In this document: positions 19,176 to 28,985 of the stretch, piece after piece
How the letters are laid out: each line of letters starts with the position of its first letter
How positions within the stretch are numbered: position 1 is the first letter of the stretch
From: Pseudomonas xantholysinigenes
GTDB taxonomy: Bacteria; Pseudomonadota; Gammaproteobacteria; Pseudomonadales; Pseudomonadaceae
Length of the DNA: 64,000 nucleotides
Assembly (NCBI RefSeq): GCF_014268885.2
Contig: NZ_CP077095.1
Location: 1,307,501 to 1,371,500, forward strand
Reading direction: 5' to 3'
The notes under the pieces: generated by a model
Database searches by the model: none
Seen by the model: only the letters and a program-made list of their open reading frames with translations
Told to the model about the DNA's origin: nothing
Made by a program: the position numbers and the translations under genes

Positions 19176-19424
19176 CTAGCGGTCTTTGTTCGATTGAGAT
19201 ACGAGCGAAGCAGCAAGTGACTTGCTGTTTGCACTGTATTTCTCGCTCTGAAGGACCTTGGAAGCAGTGGCCTCCATAGCAGCACCAGTTTGTTTACTGG
19301 TATGAGCCTGCGCCAATGCCGACGCGGCAAGGCTTTTTGCGATGGCTGATGCGCTGGGATCTCGAAGCGTCTCAGATGCCAGATGGGCGATGTTGTCGGA
19401 GGTGTTTTTTCTATTTGTTGCCAT
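19176..19424 (-). CDS. small repeat protein in nrdA-nrdB interval
   Basis: This 82-residue, Ala/Ser-rich, probably helical protein contains an internal duplication: SETLRDPSASAIAKSLAASALAQ-like residues at about 17-39 recur in degenerate form (SKVLQSEKYSANSKSLAASLVSQ) at about 54-76. It resembles short Pseudomonas hypothetical proteins carrying the ASK-L-DP-AS-AKSLAAS pattern. AGGTACC precedes the ATG. It is the first gene of a two-gene unit with the 89-residue protein. Function is unknown. Confidence 0.65.
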   Translation of the reverse strand: MATNRKNTSDNIAHLASETLRDPSASAIAKSLAASALAQAHTSKQTGAAMEATASKVLQSEKYSANSKSLAASLVSQSNKDR

Positions 19425-19460
19425 GGTGGTACCTATCTATAGACATGATTAAGGATCATG

Positions 19461-19532
19461 CTTCGAGGGACCACTGAGCAGTGAGCCATTGACGTGTTCG
19501 TCTGAATAAGGCTCAATTGCACACCCTCGAAG
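19461..19532. other. long hairpin upstream of the small-gene pair
   Basis: CTTCGAGGG (19461-19469) pairs perfectly with CCCTCGAAG (19524-19532), and inside it GTGAGCC pairs with GGCTCA-rich sequence, giving a 72-nt two-tier stem 37 nt upstream of the 82-residue gene. A second hairpin, GATTGCGT / ACGCAATC (19569-19601), lies farther out. It may be a structured leader, an attenuator, or the edge of an inserted unit. Confidence 0.5.
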
Positions 19533-19589
19533 GCTACTCGTAACTGTTTGGCTTTGGACGGAGCGGGTGATTGCGTTAGGTCGCCAAAC

Positions 19590-19742
19590 TCAGACGCAAT
19601 CGCTCGCTAGCTTTCCAATTCCGTGTCCAGCCCTGGACACCAGTAGGTCATCGCATAAGCGATCAACCATTCTTTCAGCACAATCCCTTTGTGCCATCGC
19701 TGCCAACCTTTCCCAGCGTCCTTCTTGCTGACCACTAATCAT
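19590..19742 (-). CDS. possible 50-residue ORF, unsupported
   Basis: An open frame of 50 codons from ATG at 19742 to TGA at 19590 encodes an acidic/basic mixed peptide starting MISGQQEGRWERLAAMAQRD. No convincing ribosome binding site precedes it, and the hairpin CACTAA/TTAGTG overlaps the start. It could be a relic of a longer gene. It and the hairpins fill the 404-bp gap between the small-gene pair and nrdA. Confidence 0.2.
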   Translation of the reverse strand: MISGQQEGRWERLAAMAQRDCAERMVDRLCDDLLVSRAGHGIGKLASDCV

Positions 19743-19791
19743 TTAGTGTGGCTGACATTCGTATCTGTAATTTTTCAATCTTGCGTTGGTT

Positions 19792-19817
19792 AGTCGGGGC
19801 CGGTTAAAGCCCCGACT
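19792..19817 (-). terminator. nrdA terminator-like hairpin
   Basis: AGTCGGGGC and GCCCCGACT form a perfect 9-bp stem with an 8-nt loop, 12 bp after the nrdA stop. The downstream T tract on the minus strand is weak, so termination may be partial. Confidence 0.6.
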
Positions 19818-19828
19818 TTCTCAGACAC

Positions 19829-22708
<2,880 letters not shown>

Positions 22709-23088
22709 GGGTGGGTGTCTCCACAGTTTCTATAGTGTTCAGGCGCCTGTCGGGCGCCCACCGTTCCGTCCACTTGCTCGATGGCCGTCGCGGGGATGCG
22801 TCATGCGCGCGCATCCGCCCGCTCGGGCTTACCGACTTCGGGACAGATCAGGAATAAGGGGCAATAACCTGCCGCTCCCTGGCCGAAGTCAAAGGTTCTG
22901 GGCGTACCCAAAATCTGTTGCTGATGAGTGCTGGGCCTTGCCTGCAACACTCATACCCGAACAAGGCTGTCTGGAGCCTTGCCTCGGTCGCCGCCGCTGG
23001 AGCGGTTTGGCTGCTGGAATCACGTTAAGTTCACCCAGAAAATTCGCTTGAATTTGCCTGTTGACTTGTGTTTGTGATTTTGCACGAA
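22709..23088 (-). other. nrdA 5' leader
   Basis: About 380 nt of transcribed, apparently non-coding leader lie between the NrdR-box promoter and the ATG. An ATGAGTG/CACTCAT hairpin with a 17-nt loop occurs near 22925-22957. No B12 box or other known riboswitch motif was found. Possible functions are attenuation or mRNA stability; neither can be shown from sequence. Confidence 0.4.
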
Positions 23089-23171
23089 ACCCAATATCTA
23101 GTGGTTCGCTGCGATGGGGATACAAGATAATGCGGTATTGGGGGCTTTGCAAGGCGCGCGCCTGTGGATAA
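23089..23171 (-). promoter_or_regulatory. nrdA promoter with NrdR boxes and DnaA box
   Basis: On the minus strand a -35 TTGCAA (23147-23152) is 17 bp from a -10 TATCTT (23124-23129). Two NrdR-like boxes, centred at about 23097.5 (CCAATATCTAGTGG) and 23128.5 (ACAAGATAATGCGGT), are 31 bp apart; the second overlies the -10 and the first lies just downstream of the expected start. A perfect DnaA box TTATCCACA (minus, 23163-23171) ends 11 bp upstream of the -35. This suggests dNTP-pool repression plus a replication-initiator input. Confidence 0.75.
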
Positions 23172-23511
23172 GTTGTGTGTACTTTGTGAGTGATTCGTGG
23201 GTATCGGCTGTAGGCCTTGTCCCAAGTGGTTTGCACTATTTTTACCGCTGCGGCGCCCCCGCGCAGATTTCTGCGGGCGCGCACCCTATCACAAAAAACG
23301 GTTCAGTCCAGCGGCATGCGATGTGGTTGGCAGGGGTGGGGGCGGGACGTAGTATCCGGGGCTGACATTGCGCTTTGGTGAAGGTGGATTTTCGCCGGAA
23401 TCAAAGGCTTGTGCAGCCTGTACCGGCCTCTTCGCGGGCAAGCCCGCTCCCACGGGGACAGGTACAAGCAGAAATACCCGACCAGAATCACAAAACCAAA
23501 AGGGTAAGGCC

Positions 23512-24207
23512 ATGGACCAGCCAATCAACCGCATCCTGATCGTCGAGGACGACCAGCGCCTGGCCGAACTCACTGCCGAATACCTCCAGGCCAACGGCTT
23601 CGAGGTGGCGGTGGAGGGTGATGGCGGTCGCGCCGTGCGGCGCATTATTGACAGCCAGCCAGACCTGGTGATCCTCGACCTGATGCTGCCCGGCGAAGAT
23701 GGCCTGAGCATCTGCCGGCGGGTGCGCGGCCAGTACCCCGGCCCGATCCTCATGCTCACTGCCCGCAGCGACGAACTCGACCAGGTCCAGGGCCTGGACC
23801 TGGGGGCTGACGACTATGTGTGCAAGCCGGTGCGCCCGCGCCTGCTGCTGGCGCGCATCAACGCGCTGCTGCGCCGTAGCGAGGCCCCGGAGCGGCGCCA
23901 GGAGCTGAGCTTCGGCCCGCTGCATATAGACAGCCGCCAGCGCGAGGCGCGCCTGGGGGGCCAGTTGATCGAGCTGACCGGCGCCGAGTTCGACCTGCTC
24001 TGGCTGCTGGCCAGCAACGCCGGGCGGGTGTTGTCCCGCGAGGAGATCTTCACCTCGCTGCGCGGTGTCGGCTATGACGGCCAGGACCGCTCCATCGATG
24101 TGCGTATCTCCAAGATCCGCCCCAAGATCGGCGATGACCCGATCACCCCGCGGCTGATCAAGACCCTGCGCAGCAAGGGCTACCTGTTCGTCGGCGAGGC
24201 GCCATGA
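23512..24207 (+). CDS. OmpR-family response regulator (RstA-like)
   Basis: The 231-residue protein has a receiver domain (LIVEDDQRL acidic pair, phosphoacceptor in LVILDLMLPGEDG, TARSDE, and the conserved Lys in CKPVRPR) and an OmpR/PhoB winged helix ending in SKGYLFVGEAP. ATG at 23512 with AAGGGTAAGG upstream is the start. It overlaps the histidine kinase by 4 bp (ATGA). Position next to nrdA and sequence resemble the Pseudomonas RstA-like system, but the signal and regulon are not readable here. Confidence 0.93.
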   Translation: MDQPINRILIVEDDQRLAELTAEYLQANGFEVAVEGDGGRAVRRIIDSQPDLVILDLMLPGEDGLSICRRVRGQYPGPILMLTARSDELDQVQGLDLGADDYVCKPVRPRLLLARINALLRRSEAPERRQELSFGPLHIDSRQREARLGGQLIELTGAEFDLLWLLASNAGRVLSREEIFTSLRGVGYDGQDRSIDVRISKIRPKIGDDPITPRLIKTLRSKGYLFVGEAP

Positions 24208-25808
24208 ACTCGATCTTCCTGCGTATCTATGGCGGCATGCTCGCGGTGCTGGTGCTGGTGGCCGTGCTCGGCGTGCTCAGCCTGCACCTGGTCAACGAGA
24301 TTCGCGCTGGCCAGCACCGCGAGCGCCTGGCCCAAGGCACCTTCAGCCTGATGGCCGACAACCTGGCGCAGCAGAACGCGGTGGAGCGCACCCGTTCGCT
24401 GGTGATCTGGGAGCGCCTGCTCGGCGTGCCACTGGACGTGCAACCGCTGTCGGCGTTCACCCTCGACGGCAGCCAGCGCGCGCGCCTGTACCGTGACCTG
24501 GTGGTGGTGGAAAAGACCGGTCCCCATGCCGCCCGCGTGCTGCGCCGGGTCGGCCACGAGGACCTGCTGTTGGTGGCCGAGGTCAAGCAGATCAGCGAGC
24601 AGCTGGCCCGCGCCACGCTTTATCTGTTGGCCGATGAGCTGGTGCGCTACCCGGTGACCGAGCAGCAGGCGCGTCTGGCGCAACTGCGGCGGGACAAGGG
24701 CTTCGGCTTCGACGTGGCCCTGCAGCGCATCGAGCGCGCCGCCCTGGATGACGACCAACGGCGGCGGGTGGAGGAGGGCGACACGGTGATGGCGCTGGGC
24801 CGGGACGGCGACTCGATCCAGGTGTTCTCGGGGCTGTCCGGTTCGCCCTGGGTGCTGGAGATCGGCCCGCTGTACCAGCTCAACCCTTATCCACCGCAGT
24901 TGCTGGTGCTGATCGCTTTCCTGGGGTTGTGCCTGATCGGCTTGGTGGTCTATCTGCTGGTACGGCAGTTGGAACGTCGGGTGTCGGGCCTGGAGGTGGC
25001 CGCCACGCGCATTGCCCAGGGTAGCCTTGATACCCGCGTGCCGGCCGGCGACGCCGACTCGGTGGGGCGTTTGGCCGAGGCGTTCAACGGCATGGCCGAG
25101 CACCTGCAACGCTCGCTGACCATGCAGCGCGAGCTGGTGCGGGCAGTGTCACACGAGCTGCGCACGCCGGTGGCGCGGTTGCGCTTCGGCCTGGAGATGA
25201 TCGAGAGTGCCAGCACCGAGCAGGCCCGGGCCAAGCATTTGGCGGGCATGGATGGCGATATCCAGGACCTGGACAAGCTGGTCGACGAAATGCTCACCTA
25301 CGCCCGCCTGGAGCAGGGCGCGCCGGCGCTGCACTTCCAGGTCGTGGACCTGGACGCCTTGCTGGCGCGGGTGATCGACGAACTGGCGCCGTTGCGCGCC
25401 GAGGTGCGCGTGCTGCGGGGGGAATGTCACGGCCTGGACGGCGGTGGTGCCTGGGTCGAGGCCGAGCCGCGCTACCTGCACCGGGCCTTGCAGAACCTGG
25501 TGCGCAACGCCATGCGCCATGCCGAGGGCGAGGTGCGCCTGAGCTACCAGTTGGGCCAGGAGCGCTGCCGCATCGATGTCGAGGACGACGGCCCCGGTAT
25601 TCCGGAGGGGATGTGGGACCGCATCTTCACCCCCTTCACCCGCTTGGACGACAGCCGCACCCGGGCCTCGGGCGGGCATGGGCTGGGCTTGTCGATTGTA
25701 CGGCGGATCATCTACTGGCACGGCGGCCGGGCGCGGGTCGAGCGCAGCGCCGCGCTGGGCGGCGCCTGTTTCAGCCTGAGCTGGCCGCGCGAGCAGCCAC
25801 GCGATTAA
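24204..25808 (+). CDS. membrane sensor histidine kinase (RstB-like)
   Basis: The 534-residue kinase has a first transmembrane segment at about 7-29, a periplasmic sensor region to about 228, a second segment near 230-250, HAMP, then a HisKA dimerisation domain with the phosphoacceptor in SHELRTPVARLR and an HATPase domain with N box (NLVRNAMRH), G1 (DDGPGIP) and G2 (GGHGLGLSI). It is translationally coupled to the response regulator at 23512. Its stop codon overlaps that of the convergent phosphopantetheinyl transferase by 4 bp, so there is no intergenic terminator. Confidence 0.93.
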   Translation: MNSIFLRIYGGMLAVLVLVAVLGVLSLHLVNEIRAGQHRERLAQGTFSLMADNLAQQNAVERTRSLVIWERLLGVPLDVQPLSAFTLDGSQRARLYRDLVVVEKTGPHAARVLRRVGHEDLLLVAEVKQISEQLARATLYLLADELVRYPVTEQQARLAQLRRDKGFGFDVALQRIERAALDDDQRRRVEEGDTVMALGRDGDSIQVFSGLSGSPWVLEIGPLYQLNPYPPQLLVLIAFLGLCLIGLVVYLLVRQLERRVSGLEVAATRIAQGSLDTRVPAGDADSVGRLAEAFNGMAEHLQRSLTMQRELVRAVSHELRTPVARLRFGLEMIESASTEQARAKHLAGMDGDIQDLDKLVDEMLTYARLEQGAPALHFQVVDLDALLARVIDELAPLRAEVRVLRGECHGLDGGGAWVEAEPRYLHRALQNLVRNAMRHAEGEVRLSYQLGQERCRIDVEDDGPGIPEGMWDRIFTPFTRLDDSRTRASGGHGLGLSIVRRIIYWHGGRARVERSAALGGACFSLSWPREQPRD

Positions 25809-26500
25809 ACGCTGACCAGGCTTAGCAGGTGACCGTCCTGCAGGCAAAACTGGCCGTCCAGCTCGGCGCCATGGCGCCATTCGTCCGACAGGTCGGTGAG
25901 CAGGCGCAGGCGGGCGTGGCCGTCGGCGGACCAGTCGAGCAGTTCGGCGTGTTCGAAATAGAAGCGCTGTCTGGTGAGCGGGTAGAGCGTCTTGAACAGG
26001 CTTTCCTTCAGCGAGAAGGTCAGGGTCACGGCCAGGGCTTGCTGGCTGCGGTCCAGGCGTTCCAGCTCGGCGGGAGTGAGGATTTCCCCGGCCAGGCGCT
26101 CGGCGCGCTTGTCGCTGAGCAGGGTTTCCTGGTCCAGGCCCAGGCCTGCGCCTTGGGCTGATACCACGGCCGCCGCCCAGCCTTGGCCATGGGTGATCGA
26201 GCCATGGATGCCGGCGGGCCAGATGGGGGAGCGGTCCTCGTGGGTGGCCGGCACATAGTCACGGCCATCCAGGCGTTGTAGTGCCTCGCGAGCGCAGACC
26301 CGGCCGGCCAGGTACTCGGCCTGGCGCTTGGCCACCGAGCGTTGCAGGCTGGCGGTCGGCGTGATGCCGGCGCGCTGGAAGTCGTCGGGGGCGAGCCTGG
26401 CCGGGTCGAAGGCGCAACTGACCAGCACCGCGCCGGGGACCGGGCGGGGCAGGGGCCAGTGGTGCTGGAGCGGGGCGCAGCAGGTGGGGAGTCTGTTCAT
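25805..26500 (-). CDS. 4'-phosphopantetheinyl transferase (EntD/Sfp type)
   Basis: This 231-residue enzyme should transfer phosphopantetheine from CoA to a serine of carrier proteins. It has the EntD-type pattern: the AYLAGR-like VAKRQAEYLAGRVCAREAL, GSITHGQGWAAAVV (catalytic His), GLDQE and the second motif FSLKESLFKTLYP (W/F-x-x-KES-x-x-K). ATG at 26500 is used; in-frame codons upstream fall inside a REP. No carrier-protein or NRPS gene is nearby, so it probably serves pyoverdine or other synthetases elsewhere. Confidence 0.92.
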   Translation of the reverse strand: MNRLPTCCAPLQHHWPLPRPVPGAVLVSCAFDPARLAPDDFQRAGITPTASLQRSVAKRQAEYLAGRVCAREALQRLDGRDYVPATHEDRSPIWPAGIHGSITHGQGWAAAVVSAQGAGLGLDQETLLSDKRAERLAGEILTPAELERLDRSQQALAVTLTFSLKESLFKTLYPLTRQRFYFEHAELLDWSADGHARLRLLTDLSDEWRHGAELDGQFCLQDGHLLSLVSV

Positions 26501-26545
26501 GGTCGGTATTGTGCCAGCCTGGTGGCTGGTGGTGGAGCAGATATT

Positions 26546-26655
26546 TGGGGGCTGCTTTGCAGCCCTTTCGCGGCACAAGGCCGCTCCTACAAGGCCATGC
26601 GGTCTCCTGTAGGAGCGGCCTTGTGCCGCGAAAGGTCCGCAAAGCGGCCCCGGCA
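26546..26655. repeat. convergent REP pair
   Basis: Two outward copies of CCTTTCGCGGCACAAGGCCG and its reverse complement flank a 20-bp centre, bounded by GGGGGCTGCTTTGCAGCC and GCAAAGCGGCCCC hairpins. It occupies the space after the dienelactone hydrolase stop and upstream of the PPTase start. Confidence 0.87.
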
Positions 26656-26659
26656 ATCC

Positions 26660-27451
26660 TCAGTCAAACGCCGTCTTGAAAAACGCCTGCATATCCTTCC
26701 ACGAGCTTTCATCCGCCGCCTTGTCATAGCCGATATCCGGCCCGCCATGCCCACCATGCCCCAACCGATCCGCATCCGGATTGGTAAAACCATGCTTGGC
26801 TCCCGGAATACCGACAAACTTCATGTCGGCCCCGGCATCGTGCATTTCCTTCTTGAACGCCACCACCTGCTCTGGCGTGACCATGCTGTCGGCCTCGCCG
26901 TGTTCCACCAGGATCTTCGCGCGGATCACGCCGGGCTTGGCCGGTGTCTGGGTCACCAGCGCGCCATGGAAGCTCACCACGCCATCGAGTTTCTCGCCCC
27001 GGCGCGCGGCATCCAGCACCACCTTGCCGCCAAAGCAGTAGCCGATGGCCGCCAGCTGGTGCTTGTTGGTATTGGGCTGGATCTTCAACAGCTCAAGCCC
27101 GGCATCGAAGCGCCGGGCGGCGGCGGCCGGGTCCTTCATCGCCGCCGCCATGAATGCCTGGGCGTCGGCGGGGTGCTCGGTGTTCTTGCCGTCGCCGTAC
27201 ATGTCGATGGCCAGGGCGTTGTAGCCCAGCGCCGCGAGGTCGCGGGCGCGGCGCTTGGCGTAGTCGTTCAGCCCCCACCATTCATGCACCACCACCACGC
27301 CCGGGCGCTTGCCCTCGACGGCGTCGTCGTAGGCGTAGTAGCCGACCAGGCGCTTACCGTCGGCATCCTGGTAGGGGATCTCGCGGGTTTGCACCGCCGC
27401 CTGGGCAAGGCTGGCGCTGCACAGCAGGGCGAGGGCAAGCAGGGTACGCAT
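26660..27451 (-). CDS. secreted dienelactone hydrolase-family protein
   Basis: The 263-residue protein has a signal peptide (MRTLLALALLCSASLAQA, cleavage near 19), so it is exported. The mature part is an alpha/beta hydrolase of the dienelactone hydrolase family with nucleophile Cys in IGYCFGGKVV, acid in HGEADSMV and base in GAKHGFTN. Cytosolic family members open chlorinated dienelactones; the exported form's substrate is unknown. It starts 123 bp from oprH in the divergent direction, so the PhoP-box array may act on it too. Confidence 0.92.
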   Translation of the reverse strand: MRTLLALALLCSASLAQAAVQTREIPYQDADGKRLVGYYAYDDAVEGKRPGVVVVHEWWGLNDYAKRRARDLAALGYNALAIDMYGDGKNTEHPADAQAFMAAAMKDPAAAARRFDAGLELLKIQPNTNKHQLAAIGYCFGGKVVLDAARRGEKLDGVVSFHGALVTQTPAKPGVIRAKILVEHGEADSMVTPEQVVAFKKEMHDAGADMKFVGIPGAKHGFTNPDADRLGHGGHGGPDIGYDKAADESSWKDMQAFFKTAFD

Positions 27452-27473
27452 GGTCAGGCTCCTTGTTCGGTTC

Positions 27474-27529
27474 GTTCAGCCAAGGTTCAGGCCGGGTTCA
27501 GCAGGGGTTCAGGGCGCCCTCCCTACTCT
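27474..27529 (+). promoter_or_regulatory. PhoP-box array and promoter of oprH-phoPQ
   Basis: Four copies of GTTCAG start at 27474, 27485, 27496 and 27507, an exact 11-bp pitch. Pseudomonas PhoP boxes are two such hexamers with 5-bp spacing, so this is two tandem boxes. A weak -10-like TACTCT (27524-27529) lies 11 bp after the last half-site, as expected when PhoP replaces the -35. It predicts low-Mg2+ induction of oprH-phoP-phoQ. Confidence 0.85.
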
Positions 27530-27574
27530 AGCCCCCAGACAGCAACAACGCATCCAACCCGGAGTACCTGAACC

Positions 27575-28180
27575 ATGAAAACGCTCAACACCCTGATCGC
27601 CGCCATGGCGGTTTGCGCCGCCGGCCTCACCACCGCCGCCCAGGCCGACGACAACTTCGCCAGCCTGACCTACGGCCAGACCAGCGACAAAGTACGCAAG
27701 TCCGGCCTGCTGCAACGCAACACCGACGGTCTGAACGCCGACGGCATCATCGGCAAGGACAGCACCTGGGGCGCGCGCCTGGGCAAGATCAACGACCAGG
27801 GCCGCTACTACCTGACCTACGACAACGTCTCGGGCGACCACGGTGGCGTCAAGCTGCGCCAGGAAAACCTGCTCGGCAGCTACGACCTGTTCCTGCCGGT
27901 GGGCGATACCACCAAGCTGTTCGGTGGCGGCAGCCTGGGCATGACCAAACTGACCCAGGATTCGCCAGGCGCCAGCCGCGACACCGATTACGGTTACGCC
28001 GTCGGCCTGCAGGCCGGTGTGATCCAGGAAGTCACCGACAACACCTCGGTGGAGCTTGGCTACCGTTACCTGCGCAGCAACGCGGCCACCGAGATCAGCG
28101 CCCATGGTGGGCCCAAGGAAGGCACCCTGCGCCTGACCAGCAGCGCGCAGACCTACCTGGCGGCTACCTACAAGTTCTGA
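27575..28180 (+). CDS. oprH: outer membrane protein OprH
   Basis: This 201-residue protein has a 24-residue signal peptide (ending TTAAQA) and then an 8-strand beta-barrel ending in the aromatic C-terminal Phe (TYLAATYKF). OprH binds lipopolysaccharide and stabilises the outer membrane when Mg2+ is low. It is the first gene of the PhoP-regulated unit, directly downstream of the four-half-site PhoP array, with ATG at 27575. A REP pair separates it from phoP, which may let oprH transcripts outnumber those of phoPQ. Confidence 0.93.
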   Translation: MKTLNTLIAAMAVCAAGLTTAAQADDNFASLTYGQTSDKVRKSGLLQRNTDGLNADGIIGKDSTWGARLGKINDQGRYYLTYDNVSGDHGGVKLRQENLLGSYDLFLPVGDTTKLFGGGSLGMTKLTQDSPGASRDTDYGYAVGLQAGVIQEVTDNTSVELGYRYLRSNAATEISAHGGPKEGTLRLTSSAQTYLAATYKF

Positions 28181-28200
28181 GGTCGCTGTTATCCTGTGCA

Positions 28201-28275
28201 GGCCTCATCGCGGGCAAGCCCGCTCCCACAGCTGGTGCACAACCCTGTGGGAGCGGGTTTACCCGCGAAAAGGCC
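28201..28275. repeat. convergent REP pair between oprH and phoP
   Basis: TCGCGGGCAAGCCCGCTCCC and GGGAGCGGGTTTACCCGCGA are inverted around a 20-bp centre. The position inside the operon suggests differential mRNA stability or partial termination. Confidence 0.87.
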
Positions 28276-28307
28276 GGTACAGGCATTCGATTTGAAAGGA
28301 GATCTGC

Positions 28308-28985
28308 ATGAAATTGCTGGTGGTCGAGGACGAGGCGCTGCTGCGTCATCACCTGTTCACCCGCCTCGGTGAAGGCGGCCATGTGGTGCAGGCGGTGGCC
28401 AACGCGGAAGAAGCCTTGTACCAGGCCGAGCAGTACAACCACGACCTGGCGGTGATCGACCTGGGGTTGCCAGGCATGAGCGGGTTGGACCTGATTCGCC
28501 AACTGCGCAGCCTCGGCCAGACCTTCCCCATCCTCATCCTCACCGCGCGCGGCAACTGGCAGGACAAGGTCGAGGGCCTGGCCGCCGGCGCTGACGACTA
28601 TGTGGTCAAGCCGTTCCAGTTCGAAGAGCTGGAGGCCCGGCTGAACGCCTTGCTGCGCCGCTCCAGCGGTTTCACCCAGTCGACCATCGCCGCAGGCCCC
28701 CTGGTGCTCGACCTCAACCGCAAGCAGGCGACGCTGGACGAGCAACCGCTGGCGCTGACCGCCTACGAATACCGTATCCTCGAATACCTCATGCGCCATC
28801 ACCAGCAGGTGGTGGCCAAGGATCGCCTGATGGAGCAGCTGTACCCGGACGACGAGGAGCGCGACCCCAATGTCATCGAGGTGCTGGTTGGTCGCCTGCG
28901 GCGCAAGCTCGAGGGCGACAACGGCTTCAAGCCGATCGACACCGTGCGTGGCCTGGGTTACCTGTTCACCGAGCGCTGCCGGTGA
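28308..28985 (+). CDS. phoP: response regulator PhoP
   Basis: The 225-residue OmpR-family regulator has a receiver domain (LVVEDEALL, phosphoacceptor in LAVIDLGLPGMSG, TARGNW, Lys in VVKPFQFEELEA) and a C-terminal winged helix (NVIEVLVGRLRRKL). GAAAGGAG before ATG 28308 is a strong ribosome binding site. It overlaps phoQ by 4 bp (GTGA). oprH-phoP-phoQ gene order and the upstream PhoP boxes make the identity secure; it mediates Mg2+ and antimicrobial-peptide responses. Confidence 0.95.
   Translation: MKLLVVEDEALLRHHLFTRLGEGGHVVQAVANAEEALYQAEQYNHDLAVIDLGLPGMSGLDLIRQLRSLGQTFPILILTARGNWQDKVEGLAAGADDYVVKPFQFEELEARLNALLRRSSGFTQSTIAAGPLVLDLNRKQATLDEQPLALTAYEYRILEYLMRHHQQVVAKDRLMEQLYPDDEERDPNVIEVLVGRLRRKLEGDNGFKPIDTVRGLGYLFTERCR

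Noticed and set aside
22709..23088. Riboswitch (cobalamin or other) in the nrdA leader
   Set aside because: No B12 box GCCACTG or other aptamer core; only simple hairpins are seen.
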